Under the pieces are notes generated by a model. The model saw nothing but the letters and a program-made list of their open reading frames with translations, made no database searches and was not told the origin of the DNA. Below are positions 1 to 7,124 of a stretch of 12,259 nt of DNA, piece by piece (within the stretch, counting starts at the first letter, position 1; each line of letters opens with the position of its first letter). Made by a program: the position numbers and the translations under genes. Source of the stretch: CAZMGT01 sp964565895 (GTDB lineage Bacteria; Armatimonadota; Zipacnadia; UBA1398; CAZMGT01); NCBI GenBank assembly GCA_964565895.1, contig CAZMGT010000076.1, positions 1 through 12,259 on the forward strand, written 5' to 3'.

Positions 1-1
1 G

Positions 2-730
2 TCGCAGTCGCCGCCGGAGAACACGACGAACCACGTCGTTCCCCCAGAGGCCGCGGCGAAAGCGGCGAAGGCCGCCGGCGCGAAGTTTGTCGCTTTCAAC
101 TACACCGAGCCCGTGGTGTTTATCGAATACGTGCTCGACACTGCCCGCGCGGCGCGCCGCTTGGGGCTAAAAACGGCTGTGTGCACGGCGGCTTATATTC
201 GCGCGGAGCCCATGCGCGAGCTGTGTCACGCTGTGGACGTAATGAAGATCGACTTAAAGGGGTTTTCCGAGAAGTTCTACCACGACATTTGCCAGGGGAC
301 GCTCGAGCCCGTGCTCGAGGCGATCGTCGCTGCGAAAAAATCCGGCGTCTGGCTGGAGCTCGTTAACCTCGTCGTGCCCACGATAAACGACGACATGGCG
401 GAGATCGCGAAGATGTGCCGGTGGATCGCGGAAAACGTGGGGCGCGACGTTCCCCTAACGTTCTCGCGGTTTACGCCGATGTATCAGCTAAAGCACCTTC
501 CCGCGACGCCGATGAGCACGGTGGAGCGTGCGCGCAAGGTGGCGCGCGCGGCAGGTTTGCGCTACGTGTATTTGGGCAACGTTTCCGCGGCGACAACGGC
601 GCGGAACACCTACTGCCCGGTGTGCGGGAAGCTGCTTGTCCAGCGGCTTGTGTACGAGGTGCGCGAGAACCGCATTCGCGCGGGGCGGTGTCCGTTTTGT
701 GGGACGAAGATCGCCGGGATGTGGCAGTAG
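2..730 (+). CDS. amrS: AmmeMemoRadiSam-system radical SAM enzyme (3' part, 5' end outside window)
   Basis: The reading frame is open from base 2 and gives 242 residues without a start, so the N-terminal part, including the radical SAM CxxxCxxC cluster, lies upstream. Seen: AFNYTEPVVFIEYVLDTA, VMKIDLKGFSEKFYHDICQG, a LVNLVVPTIND strand and SRFTPMYQL. These match the order of blocks in the AmrS branch of radical SAM proteins (YTEPTVFxEYxLDTA, VDLKSFxxxFY, TLIIPGLND, SRFHPDYKL). The C-terminus carries two CPxCG knuckles, with Cys codons at 614, 623, 689 and 698. These are typical of the family and likely bind zinc or iron. Family members co-occur with Memo and AMMECR1 proteins, neither of which is in view; the substrate of the system is not established. 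The next gene overlaps this one by 10 bases, suggesting co-expression. The family call is confident; the gene symbol follows the family name. Confidence 0.88.
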   Translation, partial: SQSPPENTTNHVVPPEAAAKAAKAAGAKFVAFNYTEPVVFIEYVLDTARAARRLGLKTAVCTAAYIRAEPMRELCHAVDVMKIDLKGFSEKFYHDICQGTLEPVLEAIVAAKKSGVWLELVNLVVPTINDDMAEIAKMCRWIAENVGRDVPLTFSRFTPMYQLKHLPATPMSTVERARKVARAAGLRYVYLGNVSAATTARNTYCPVCGKLLVQRLVYEVRENRIRAGRCPFCGTKIAGMWQ

Positions 731-1740
731 GCGGGGCAAGCCGGCGGAGGTTTTTGCGCGCGCTGGCGGGCCTTGGCGCGGGAGCGCTCGCGCGGTCCAT
801 CGCCAAAGCGGGCGAGGCAGCCGAGGAGGGCGGCCGGCGCTCGCGCGTGGTCCTCGTGCGCCACGGGGCAATGGCCGACGGCGAGGGAAACGTTGACCCA
901 CGCGCGGTGCGCGAAGCTGTGCGGAAGGGAATCATCGCCCTTGCCGACGCCGCGGACGAAGGGGCGGCGTGGGGCCGGTTTTTCGCGCCGGCGGACCGCG
1001 TGGGGGTTAAGGTAAACTGCCTCGGGGCGCCGGGGATCGCCACGCGGCGCGAGCTGGCCATGGCCGTTGCCGCGGGGCTTTTGCTCGCGGGCGTCGCTCC
1101 GGCAAACATCGTTGTTTGGGACAGGCGCAACGACGAGCTGCTGCGCGCGGGCTATCGGATAAACTTCTTTCGCCGGGGCATTCGCTGCTTCGGCACGGAC
1201 ACGCCACGAGTGGGCTATGAGGAGGAGGCGACGTTTGCGGGCAGCGCCGTCTCGCGGCTTTCGCGCATTCTCACGCGCCTGTGCACGGCGCAGGTAAACG
1301 CCCCCGTGCTTAAAGACCACAGCATTGTGGGAATGACCGGCGCGATAAAAAATTTCCTCGGCGCGGTAGACAACCCGAGCAAATACCACTTTTCCCACGG
1401 CAACCCGATGATCGCGGACATTAACACCGCGCCGGCGATCGCCTCGCGCGTGCGGCTTGTCGTTATGGACGCGATCTACGTCCAGTACGAGGGCGGGCCG
1501 AGCTTTAGTCCGGAGCACGTTGAGCGCTATAACGCCGTTTTGCTAAGCACCGACCCCATAGCGGTGGACACCGTGGGGCAGGAGATCGTTGACGAGCTGC
1601 GGAGGAAGCACGGCTTGCCCACGCTTGCCGCGGCGCAGCGGGCGCCGGAATATTTGGACACCGCAGCCGACGCCGAGCACCGCTTGGGCGAGCGAGAGAT
1701 GGGGAAAATCGAGCTCGTGGAGGTTTCGCTTGCGCGCTAG
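721..1740 (+). CDS. DUF362 domain protein with Tat-type signal
   Basis: This is a 339-residue protein. The GTG start at 721 is chosen because it retains a twin-arginine leader: SRRRFL at residues 7-12 followed by the hydrophobic stretch ALAGLGAGALA. No in-frame ATG precedes 871, and that one would remove the leader. The frame is open further upstream, with another GTG at 688. The body shows DUF362 hallmarks: VGVKVNCLG near residue 100, then PVLKDHSIVGMTGAIKNFLG near residues 195-215 with a following FSHGNPMIADIN, and DPIAVDTVG near residue 280. The ferredoxin-type CxxCxxC clusters found in some DUF362 proteins are absent. The gene starts inside the end of the amrS-like gene, so the two are probably translated together. 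The biochemical function of DUF362 is unclear. The Tat leader suggests export in folded form, perhaps with a bound cofactor (inference). A 101-base spacer with no recognisable signal follows. Confidence 0.85.
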   Translation: MAVGGASRRRFLRALAGLGAGALARSIAKAGEAAEEGGRRSRVVLVRHGAMADGEGNVDPRAVREAVRKGIIALADAADEGAAWGRFFAPADRVGVKVNCLGAPGIATRRELAMAVAAGLLLAGVAPANIVVWDRRNDELLRAGYRINFFRRGIRCFGTDTPRVGYEEEATFAGSAVSRLSRILTRLCTAQVNAPVLKDHSIVGMTGAIKNFLGAVDNPSKYHFSHGNPMIADINTAPAIASRVRLVVMDAIYVQYEGGPSFSPEHVERYNAVLLSTDPIAVDTVGQEIVDELRRKHGLPTLAAAQRAPEYLDTAADAEHRLGEREMGKIELVEVSLAR

Positions 1741-1841
1741 GGGTGCGCGCGAGGGGCGCAGGGGCGGGCGATTTGCAGGGCGAACAGCGCAGCTAGCGGG
1801 CAGCCTTTCCCAAGCGACAAGGCGAGAGGGGCGAACGCGCG

Positions 1842-3206
1842 TTGGCCGGGCGGCGGATGCTGTGTGCCGCGGTTTTGCTTGCCTGGGCGGCGGGGCTTGG
1901 CTTTGCCGCGGAGTGGCCGCAGCTCGGGTGCAACCCCCAGCGCTGGAACTTTACCCCGGAGACCGTCGAGCCGCCGTATCGCGTGCGCTGGGCGGTGAAC
2001 TTTGTCCGCTTTGGCTTTGACTTTCGCATCTACCCCGGGATCCAAGTTATCGTTGCCGGGGGAAAGGCCTTTGTGGGGGCGAAAAACGGCTACCTATTCG
2101 CCCTCGATGCGCAGACGGGCGATGTGCGTTGGCGCTATCGCGCAGGCTGGCCGATAATGCAAGCGGCGGGCTATGCCGCGGGGCGGGTGTTTTTCGGGTG
2201 CATGGACGGCTGCGTCTATGCCCTTGACGCGCGCACGGGCAAGGAGCTGTGGCGGTTTTGTAGCGGGCGGCGCTATGGGTTTAGCGCGGCGGTGCTTCTC
2301 GCTGAGGGAAAGGTGTTTATCCCTGACCGCGGGGGAGTGCTCTTTGCCCTGGACCAAGCGACGGGGCGCAAGCTGTGGCAATATGACGCGGGAACCTATG
2401 TCCTCCACACGCCGGCGTATAACGACGGCAAGGTTTACTTGGGCAGCGAGGACGGCTTCGTCCACGCCGTGCGCGCCGCCGACGGCCGGCGCGTTTGGCG
2501 CAGCGAGAGGCTTTTTTTGCACAGCTTTGTGGAAACGTGGCCCGTGGTTGTCGGGGGCAAAGTCGTTCTCCGCTTTCATACCACCCACAAGTGCACCCGG
2601 CCGGAGAATAACCACACGGCGCCGTGGGAGAAGTCGCTCGTCGTCCTGGATGAGCAGACGGGCAAGGAGAGCATCGTCCTCCCGCAGATTACCACGGGCA
2701 TGGGCGGGCCGACGAAGCCGCCGGCGGTGACCGCCGAGGGGAAGCTCGTTTTGCCCTGGCAGATGGGCGTGGGGAAGGTCCGCGGGTTGGTGCTGATGGA
2801 CCTGCGCCACCCGCAGCAGGTGGACAAGCTGCTGGACAAGGACAAGCTCGACTGGCCCATTCGCTATCCGTTTCGCGGGGGCAAGCGCACCCCGGGGATC
2901 GGCTCGCACCAGGAGAATGTCTCGCAGAGCGTGCTCGGGCACGTGGTGATCAACGTGCACTACCACGGCTTTGCCTGGGGCGACCCGCCGAGCCAGCTTG
3001 GGGCATATCATCTGCTAGAGCGGCGGTGGTATTGCGCCGGCTCGTCGGGGAGCATTCCCGAACCCGTGGGCGGCGACCGCGAGCACAACACCCAGGGCGG
3101 GACGTCGGCGGCCGTCTCCGCGGCCTATGGCCTGATGTATCACCAGCACTGGAACACGGTTGTCTGCTGGGAGTCGGCGCGTGGGGGCGGGGGTGGGCGG
3201 CGATGA
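1842..3206 (+). CDS. Secreted PQQ-binding-like beta-propeller protein
   Basis: A 454-residue protein with a Sec-type signal peptide (two Arg, then the hydrophobic segment LCAAVLLAWAAGLGFA, cleavage near residue 23). The mature part opens with EWPQLGCNPQRWNFTPETV, the usual lead-in of PQQ-like propellers (WPxxxxxPxxxxxxPE). Repeated blade motifs follow: ALDAQTGDVRWRY, ALDARTGKELWRF, ALDQATGRKLWQY, AVRAADGRRVWRS and VLDEQTGKE, so at least five blades are visible. No dehydrogenase active-site region is apparent, so this is more likely a scaffold or binding propeller (BamB-like fold) than a PQQ enzyme. TTG 1842 is chosen over ATG 1857 because GAGAGGGG at about 1823-1830 sits roughly 11 bases before it. 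The C-terminus is a short Gly/Arg tail (GGGGGRR) encoded by a G-rich tract, and its stop overlaps the next start as ATGA. Ligand unknown. Confidence 0.85.
   Translation: MAGRRMLCAAVLLAWAAGLGFAAEWPQLGCNPQRWNFTPETVEPPYRVRWAVNFVRFGFDFRIYPGIQVIVAGGKAFVGAKNGYLFALDAQTGDVRWRYRAGWPIMQAAGYAAGRVFFGCMDGCVYALDARTGKELWRFCSGRRYGFSAAVLLAEGKVFIPDRGGVLFALDQATGRKLWQYDAGTYVLHTPAYNDGKVYLGSEDGFVHAVRAADGRRVWRSERLFLHSFVETWPVVVGGKVVLRFHTTHKCTRPENNHTAPWEKSLVVLDEQTGKESIVLPQITTGMGGPTKPPAVTAEGKLVLPWQMGVGKVRGLVLMDLRHPQQVDKLLDKDKLDWPIRYPFRGGKRTPGIGSHQENVSQSVLGHVVINVHYHGFAWGDPPSQLGAYHLLERRWYCAGSSGSIPEPVGGDREHNTQGGTSAAVSAAYGLMYHQHWNTVVCWESARGGGGGRR
3169..3202 (+). promoter_or_regulatory. G-rich tract immediately before the ATGA start/stop overlap
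   Basis: Four runs of at least three G (3169-3171, 3183-3187, 3189-3193 and 3195-3197) lie just ahead of the overlapping stop and start at 3203. They encode the Gly tail of the propeller protein. No ordinary Shine-Dalgarno sequence is evident for the downstream gene apart from these purines, so initiation probably depends on ribosomes finishing the upstream gene. The G runs could form a four-stranded RNA structure, although the first loop is long (11 bases). This is inference from sequence pattern only. Confidence 0.25.
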
Positions 3207-5854
3207 GGCGCGCGCGGGGGGCGCATTTTTGCGCGGGCGCAGTTTTGCTTTGCCTGGCGCTTTTGGCGAGCGCGGCGCAGGGGCAAAGGCCTGGCGCGCT
3301 GGGCCGCGCGCGGCCGGCGCGTACGCCTGCGGCCCAGGCGCAGCCCGCGGGCAAGCCCTCGCTGAGCATGGCGCGCGACCCTTCGTCGTTCGACAGGGTA
3401 AGCGGGCTGTGCTTTTCCGTGCAGGATGCGGGCTGGCCCACGCTGAGCATGTATGGCGCGGTGGGTCGCGCCGCGGGCTATCTCGGCCCGGTGGCGTTTG
3501 AGTTTGGCACAGTCGCCTGCCGCGCGCAGGGCGAGCTGCGCGGCGAGGACGTTAGCTGGGCGACCAACGTTTTGCAGTTTTCCGCGGGCGAAGGCGGCGC
3601 GGCGCTGCGCGTCTATATTACGCGGCTTTCGCCCGCCGCGCTTGTGGAGAGCGAGGCAAGGGAGCTTTCGTTTTTCGGCAAAGAGCCCAAGCCGGCAACG
3701 AAGTGGTATATCGGGCCGCAATATGCGCGCTGGTGGCAGCAGGCCAAGACCATTCCCGCGGGGGCGGTGCGCCCGCTGCGCTGGGCCGCGCCAGGGGCCG
3801 ATGGCCGCGTGCATACGGGCGTGCTGGCGAGGCAGGATGTGCCGGAGATCCCGGAGGGGCTGCGACTGGCCGGCGCGCAGCCGGTGCCCTCGCTCGCCGA
3901 GGGGCGCTATGGCGCGCCGCCGCTTGAGGCGCTGGGCGAGAGCTGGCTGCTTTTGTGGTATGGAAGCGACAGCCGGTTTGGGGCAACGAAGGTTCCGTTT
4001 GTGGACTGGAAGGTAAAAGCCTCGCGGCCGCGGCTGCCGTTTTGGCCGGTAGATGGCTCGGCGTTTTTGGCCGATGTGCCTTTGCTGCTTGTCTTTCAGC
4101 GCGCGCCGAGCGCCGTGCGGCTCGATGCCCAGCGTGGGCTTGTGTTTTCGTTTGCCGGGCCCGCGGGGCGGGTGGCCCTTTTGCCCCTGTTTGGCCATGT
4201 GGCGCAATATGCCGAGGACACGGAGCGCTGGCTGGCCGAGTTTCCCCAAGCCGTCGCGCGGCGCTGCGCGGTGTGGGCGCGCAGGTTGGGGCAGTTTCCG
4301 GTTAGCGTTTCCGAAGAGGTAAGCTACGACGCGCGGGAGGACCGCGTCGTCCACCGCGAGGAGTTTCAGTTTTTAGCGCTGCGCGCGGGGGCGGAGAGAT
4401 ACGCCCCCCTGCCCCCGATGGTCGCCCTCGCGCGGAGGATGGGGGTTAACATCGAGGTAAGCGGCGAGGTTGAGGACGAGCCGCTTTTAGCGACCCTGTT
4501 CGGGCCGGTAGCTCTGGTACGCGGGGGGAGCTATAGCTGGGCGGTGCGCGGGCTTGGGCGCTATGTCCGCGGCGAGCTTGAGCTGGGGCCGAGCACGGAG
4601 CGCTCGGCAGCGCTGGAGCGCGAGCTTTGCCGCGCGACGGACGAGGTTCTCGCGGCAGGGCACCTTGCCCCGCTGTTTTATATGTTCGTCTCCAGCTATA
4701 AAACCGTCCCCCGCATGCCCCAGGGGACGCGTTATTGGACCGACCCCTCGGAGACGCTGTATTTGCTCGCGGAGCTTCTGCCGGTGCTCCCCGAGGACAG
4801 GCGCGCGGCCCTGCGCAAGTATTTGCGCGCCGAGCGCCGGGCGTTTCCCCCGGAGACGATGCTCATGGTCGACCGGCAGAAGGGCGCGCGGCGGGAGCAC
4901 TTTTCCGTGCCGCGCAGCGACGAGTGGGTCTCGCTGAATGACCGCTGGAACAAAAAGGACGACGAGTTTCGCGGCGAACAGAAGCCGTCGCTGTTTCGGG
5001 CCTATGGCCTGGCGCGATATTATGCCGCGCTGGGCGAGCGGCCGGAGGACGAAGTGGTAAACTTTTGCCAGGGGGCGCTTGCGGAAAGCCTGGCGGGCCG
5101 GCAATGGGACACGCTGGGCTGGTTTCGGGGAAAGTATGCCTGGCGCTACGGGCTTTTGGGCGACAGCGCGCTGCACCAGTTTACCCTGCGCTGCGTCAAC
5201 CGCGACCTGGCCGGCGCGCTGGGGTTTTTGAAGCTGTGCGCGCTGCGCGGCGAAGAGGGGGAGGCCGCGGCCTGGGGGCAGTTTGCGCGGCTTTCTGTGC
5301 TGCGCTTTGCTTTGGGGAAGTACGCGCGCTATCAGGCCGAGGTGGGGCTGGTGGGCCTGCCCCGGAACAACAAGATCGCGGAGCAGATGCTGGCCATCGC
5401 CGATTTTAAAAAGCCGCAGAATTTCTTTCACCAAGTGCTCGAGCTAGACCAGCACCGGGTAACTCTGACCAATGGCGCGGCGCCCCCGGAGCCGATTACC
5501 TTTGGCTCGTATCTTGTGCCCTATCGCGACCTTGTGCCGGAGGTGGGGCGGCTGCTCGCGGACTGGGGCTTGGACGAGGAGACGCGCGTGTTTCTCGCCC
5601 ACTATGCCGCGCGCAACCCGAGCTGGTACGTTCTGTTCGGCGACGCCGTAGACGGCCGCGAGACGCCCTGGCTGTTTCTCGCCGACATGCACGAGCTATT
5701 TATGGCGCACGCGTGGATCGCGGGCACGAGCGCGGAGGAGCTTGTGCGCTACATTGATATACCGTATGCCAAGGTGGGCGACTTGTTTTATATGCACAAG
5801 CTGGCGGAAGCAATAAAGGCGCTGCGCGGGACGCGTTGGCGCGCGGGCAAGTAA
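3203..5854 (+). CDS. Large secreted protein of unknown function (883 aa)
   Basis: I do not recognise this family. The ATG at 3203 overlaps the preceding stop (ATGA) and begins a clear signal peptide (RRAR, then the hydrophobic FCAGAVLLCLALLASAAQG, cleavage near residue 27); the frame is open upstream of it. A low-complexity Ala/Pro/Arg linker spans about residues 29-55. Residues about 60-460 look beta-rich, with alternating hydrophobic strands and many aromatics (for example ESWLLLWYGSDSRFG and FSFAGPAGRVALLPLFG). Residues about 466-883 look mostly helical, with motifs such as YWTDPSETLYLLAELL, SLFRAYGLARYYAAL and WDTLGWFRGKYAWRYGLL. A beta-sandwich followed by an all-helical half with conserved-looking Trp, Tyr and acidic residues resembles the layout of (alpha/alpha)6-toroid carbohydrate-active enzymes, but no catalytic motif can be named. 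Coupling to the propeller gene suggests joint export and function. A real coding gene with high confidence; function open. Confidence 0.82.
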   Translation: MRRARGAHFCAGAVLLCLALLASAAQGQRPGALGRARPARTPAAQAQPAGKPSLSMARDPSSFDRVSGLCFSVQDAGWPTLSMYGAVGRAAGYLGPVAFEFGTVACRAQGELRGEDVSWATNVLQFSAGEGGAALRVYITRLSPAALVESEARELSFFGKEPKPATKWYIGPQYARWWQQAKTIPAGAVRPLRWAAPGADGRVHTGVLARQDVPEIPEGLRLAGAQPVPSLAEGRYGAPPLEALGESWLLLWYGSDSRFGATKVPFVDWKVKASRPRLPFWPVDGSAFLADVPLLLVFQRAPSAVRLDAQRGLVFSFAGPAGRVALLPLFGHVAQYAEDTERWLAEFPQAVARRCAVWARRLGQFPVSVSEEVSYDAREDRVVHREEFQFLALRAGAERYAPLPPMVALARRMGVNIEVSGEVEDEPLLATLFGPVALVRGGSYSWAVRGLGRYVRGELELGPSTERSAALERELCRATDEVLAAGHLAPLFYMFVSSYKTVPRMPQGTRYWTDPSETLYLLAELLPVLPEDRRAALRKYLRAERRAFPPETMLMVDRQKGARREHFSVPRSDEWVSLNDRWNKKDDEFRGEQKPSLFRAYGLARYYAALGERPEDEVVNFCQGALAESLAGRQWDTLGWFRGKYAWRYGLLGDSALHQFTLRCVNRDLAGALGFLKLCALRGEEGEAAAWGQFARLSVLRFALGKYARYQAEVGLVGLPRNNKIAEQMLAIADFKKPQNFFHQVLELDQHRVTLTNGAAPPEPITFGSYLVPYRDLVPEVGRLLADWGLDEETRVFLAHYAARNPSWYVLFGDAVDGRETPWLFLADMHELFMAHAWIAGTSAEELVRYIDIPYAKVGDLFYMHKLAEAIKALRGTRWRAGK

Positions 5855-5864
5855 ATGGTTTCGC

Positions 5865-5870
5865 GGAGGG
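5865..5870 (+). promoter_or_regulatory. Ribosome binding site for the rhomboid gene
   Basis: GGAGGG lies four bases before GTG 5875. It decides that start over the in-frame TTG at 5836, which would overlap the previous gene and has no comparable site. The protein then begins MLLPYATERTHRTIPW, a usual rhomboid opening. Confidence 0.6.
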
Positions 5871-5874
5871 TGCC

Positions 5875-7053
5875 GTGCTACTCCCCTACGCCACAGAGCG
5901 AACTCACCGAACGATTCCCTGGGTGACCTATACCCTGGTCGGCATAAACGTTCTCGTGCACCTTGCGCTCATGGCTTCCGGGCCGGAGCGCTATGTGGAG
6001 GTCGTGCAGCGCTTTGCTTATGTCTCAAATAAGCCCTCCGCGGTATACACCATGTTCACGATGATGTTTCTGCACGCCCCGGGGCCGTGGCACTTGGTGT
6101 TTAACATGCTGTTTTTGGTGATCTTTGGCCCGCAGGTGGAAGACGCTTTGGGGCATTTGCTGTTCGGCGTGTTTTACGTGGTAAGCAACGTTGGGGCGTG
6201 CCTGTTGTATACGGTAATCATGCGGCTGTGTGGGGGTGACCTAAGCGTGCCTTCGCTTGGGGCGTCGGGGGCGATCGCCGGGGTGCTGGGGATGTTTGCC
6301 ATGAGGTTTTACTCGACGCGCGTGCGCACGCTGTTTTTGTTTTTCATTCCCCTGCGTGTGCCCTCGACGATTTTTCTCGGGCTGTGGGTGGGCTACGAGC
6401 TGCGCGAGGGGCTGCTCGACGCGGTTATTGCCCACGGGACGAGCGGGGTGGCCAACTGGGCGCACATCGGCGGGTTTTTGTTCGGCGTGCTCGCGGGCGC
6501 GGTGCTCGGGGTGGTTACCGACGCACGCAAGGAATACGCGTTAGAACGGCCGATAGAGAGCGAGAGCGACCGCAAGCGCGTTGTCGGGGCGCTGCGCGGC
6601 GTGTTGCGGCAGCTCCCTCACGATGCGGCGGCAAACCTGCGTCTGGCGGAGCTTTTGGACATGTCGCCCGAGGAGGCGGGCGAGGCGCCGCGGCACTATG
6701 CCGAGGCCATCCGCGGATATTGCCGCGCGGGCCAGCCGGAGCGGGCCGTGGAGGCCTATCGCAAGTTTCTCGCGCGGCATGCGTTCTCCGAGCTTGGCGA
6801 ACAGGCGCACCAGATGGCTGCCGCGAGCTTGGAGGAGCTGGGCGACGCCGCGGGGGCGGCGCAGGTTTATGAGGAGATCGCCGCGCGCGCCACCGACCCC
6901 GACGCGGCGAGCCTGGCCCTTGTCCGCCTGGCCCAGGCGGCGTTGCGCATGGGCCAGCGCGAACGCGCGCGGGCGGCGCTCGCCAAGGTGGTGCGCGAGA
7001 TGCCCGGGGCGCAGTGGGCCGATTATGCGCGAAATTTGTTGCAGCAGCTTTAG
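5875..7053 (+). CDS. Rhomboid-family intramembrane serine protease with TPR-like C-terminal region
   Basis: A 392-residue protein starting at GTG 5875, 20 bases after the previous stop. The N-terminal half is a six-helix rhomboid core. The first membrane helix is near residues 16-33. The HxxxN oxyanion motif is His73/Asn77 in HLVFNMLFL. The nucleophile is Ser131 in GASGAIAG and the partner is His197 in WAHIGGFLFG. All catalytic elements are present, so the protease should be active; it would cleave transmembrane segments of membrane proteins. From about residue 216 a soluble, charged, helix-pair region follows with TPR-like alternation of small and large residues (for example HYAEAIRGYCRAGQPERAVEAYRKF and QVYEEIAARATDPDAASLAL). 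This is likely a protein-binding arm on the cytoplasmic side, judging from topology. It is probably co-transcribed with the two upstream genes. Substrate unknown. Confidence 0.9.
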   Translation: MLLPYATERTHRTIPWVTYTLVGINVLVHLALMASGPERYVEVVQRFAYVSNKPSAVYTMFTMMFLHAPGPWHLVFNMLFLVIFGPQVEDALGHLLFGVFYVVSNVGACLLYTVIMRLCGGDLSVPSLGASGAIAGVLGMFAMRFYSTRVRTLFLFFIPLRVPSTIFLGLWVGYELREGLLDAVIAHGTSGVANWAHIGGFLFGVLAGAVLGVVTDARKEYALERPIESESDRKRVVGALRGVLRQLPHDAAANLRLAELLDMSPEEAGEAPRHYAEAIRGYCRAGQPERAVEAYRKFLARHAFSELGEQAHQMAAASLEELGDAAGAAQVYEEIAARATDPDAASLALVRLAQAALRMGQRERARAALAKVVREMPGAQWADYARNLLQQL

Positions 7054-7124
7054 GAGACAAACTGCCGCGGCGCGCGACGAGTTAATATGTGCAGCGAAAC
7101 CACTGCGCAGGAGAAAACCAGGCC

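Noticed and set aside
610..1518. Long open minus-strand frame (about 300 codons) opposite the DUF362 gene
   Set aside because: The translation is Arg/Pro/Ala-rich with no family motifs, and the opposite strand encodes a clear DUF362 protein. Antisense open frames are common at this G+C.
2094..3011. Long open minus-strand frame opposite the PQQ-like propeller gene
   Set aside because: It mirrors the codon structure of the plus-strand gene and shows no recognisable domain or ribosome binding site.
1842..3206. PQQ-dependent alcohol dehydrogenase
   Set aside because: It is too short, and I see no vicinal Cys pair or catalytic Asp region typical of quinoprotein dehydrogenases; only the propeller repeats are present.
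3160..3230. Frameshift splitting one long gene into the propeller and the 883-residue protein
   Set aside because: The second frame begins with a well-formed signal peptide right at the ATGA overlap, so two separate exported proteins fit better. The G-rich tract still leaves slight doubt about the propeller's last residues.
3140..4354. 404-codon open minus-strand frame opposite the 883-residue gene
   Set aside because: Composition is Arg/Pro-heavy and low in complexity, and no start signal or fold motif is seen. The plus frame has a signal peptide and ordinary protein composition.
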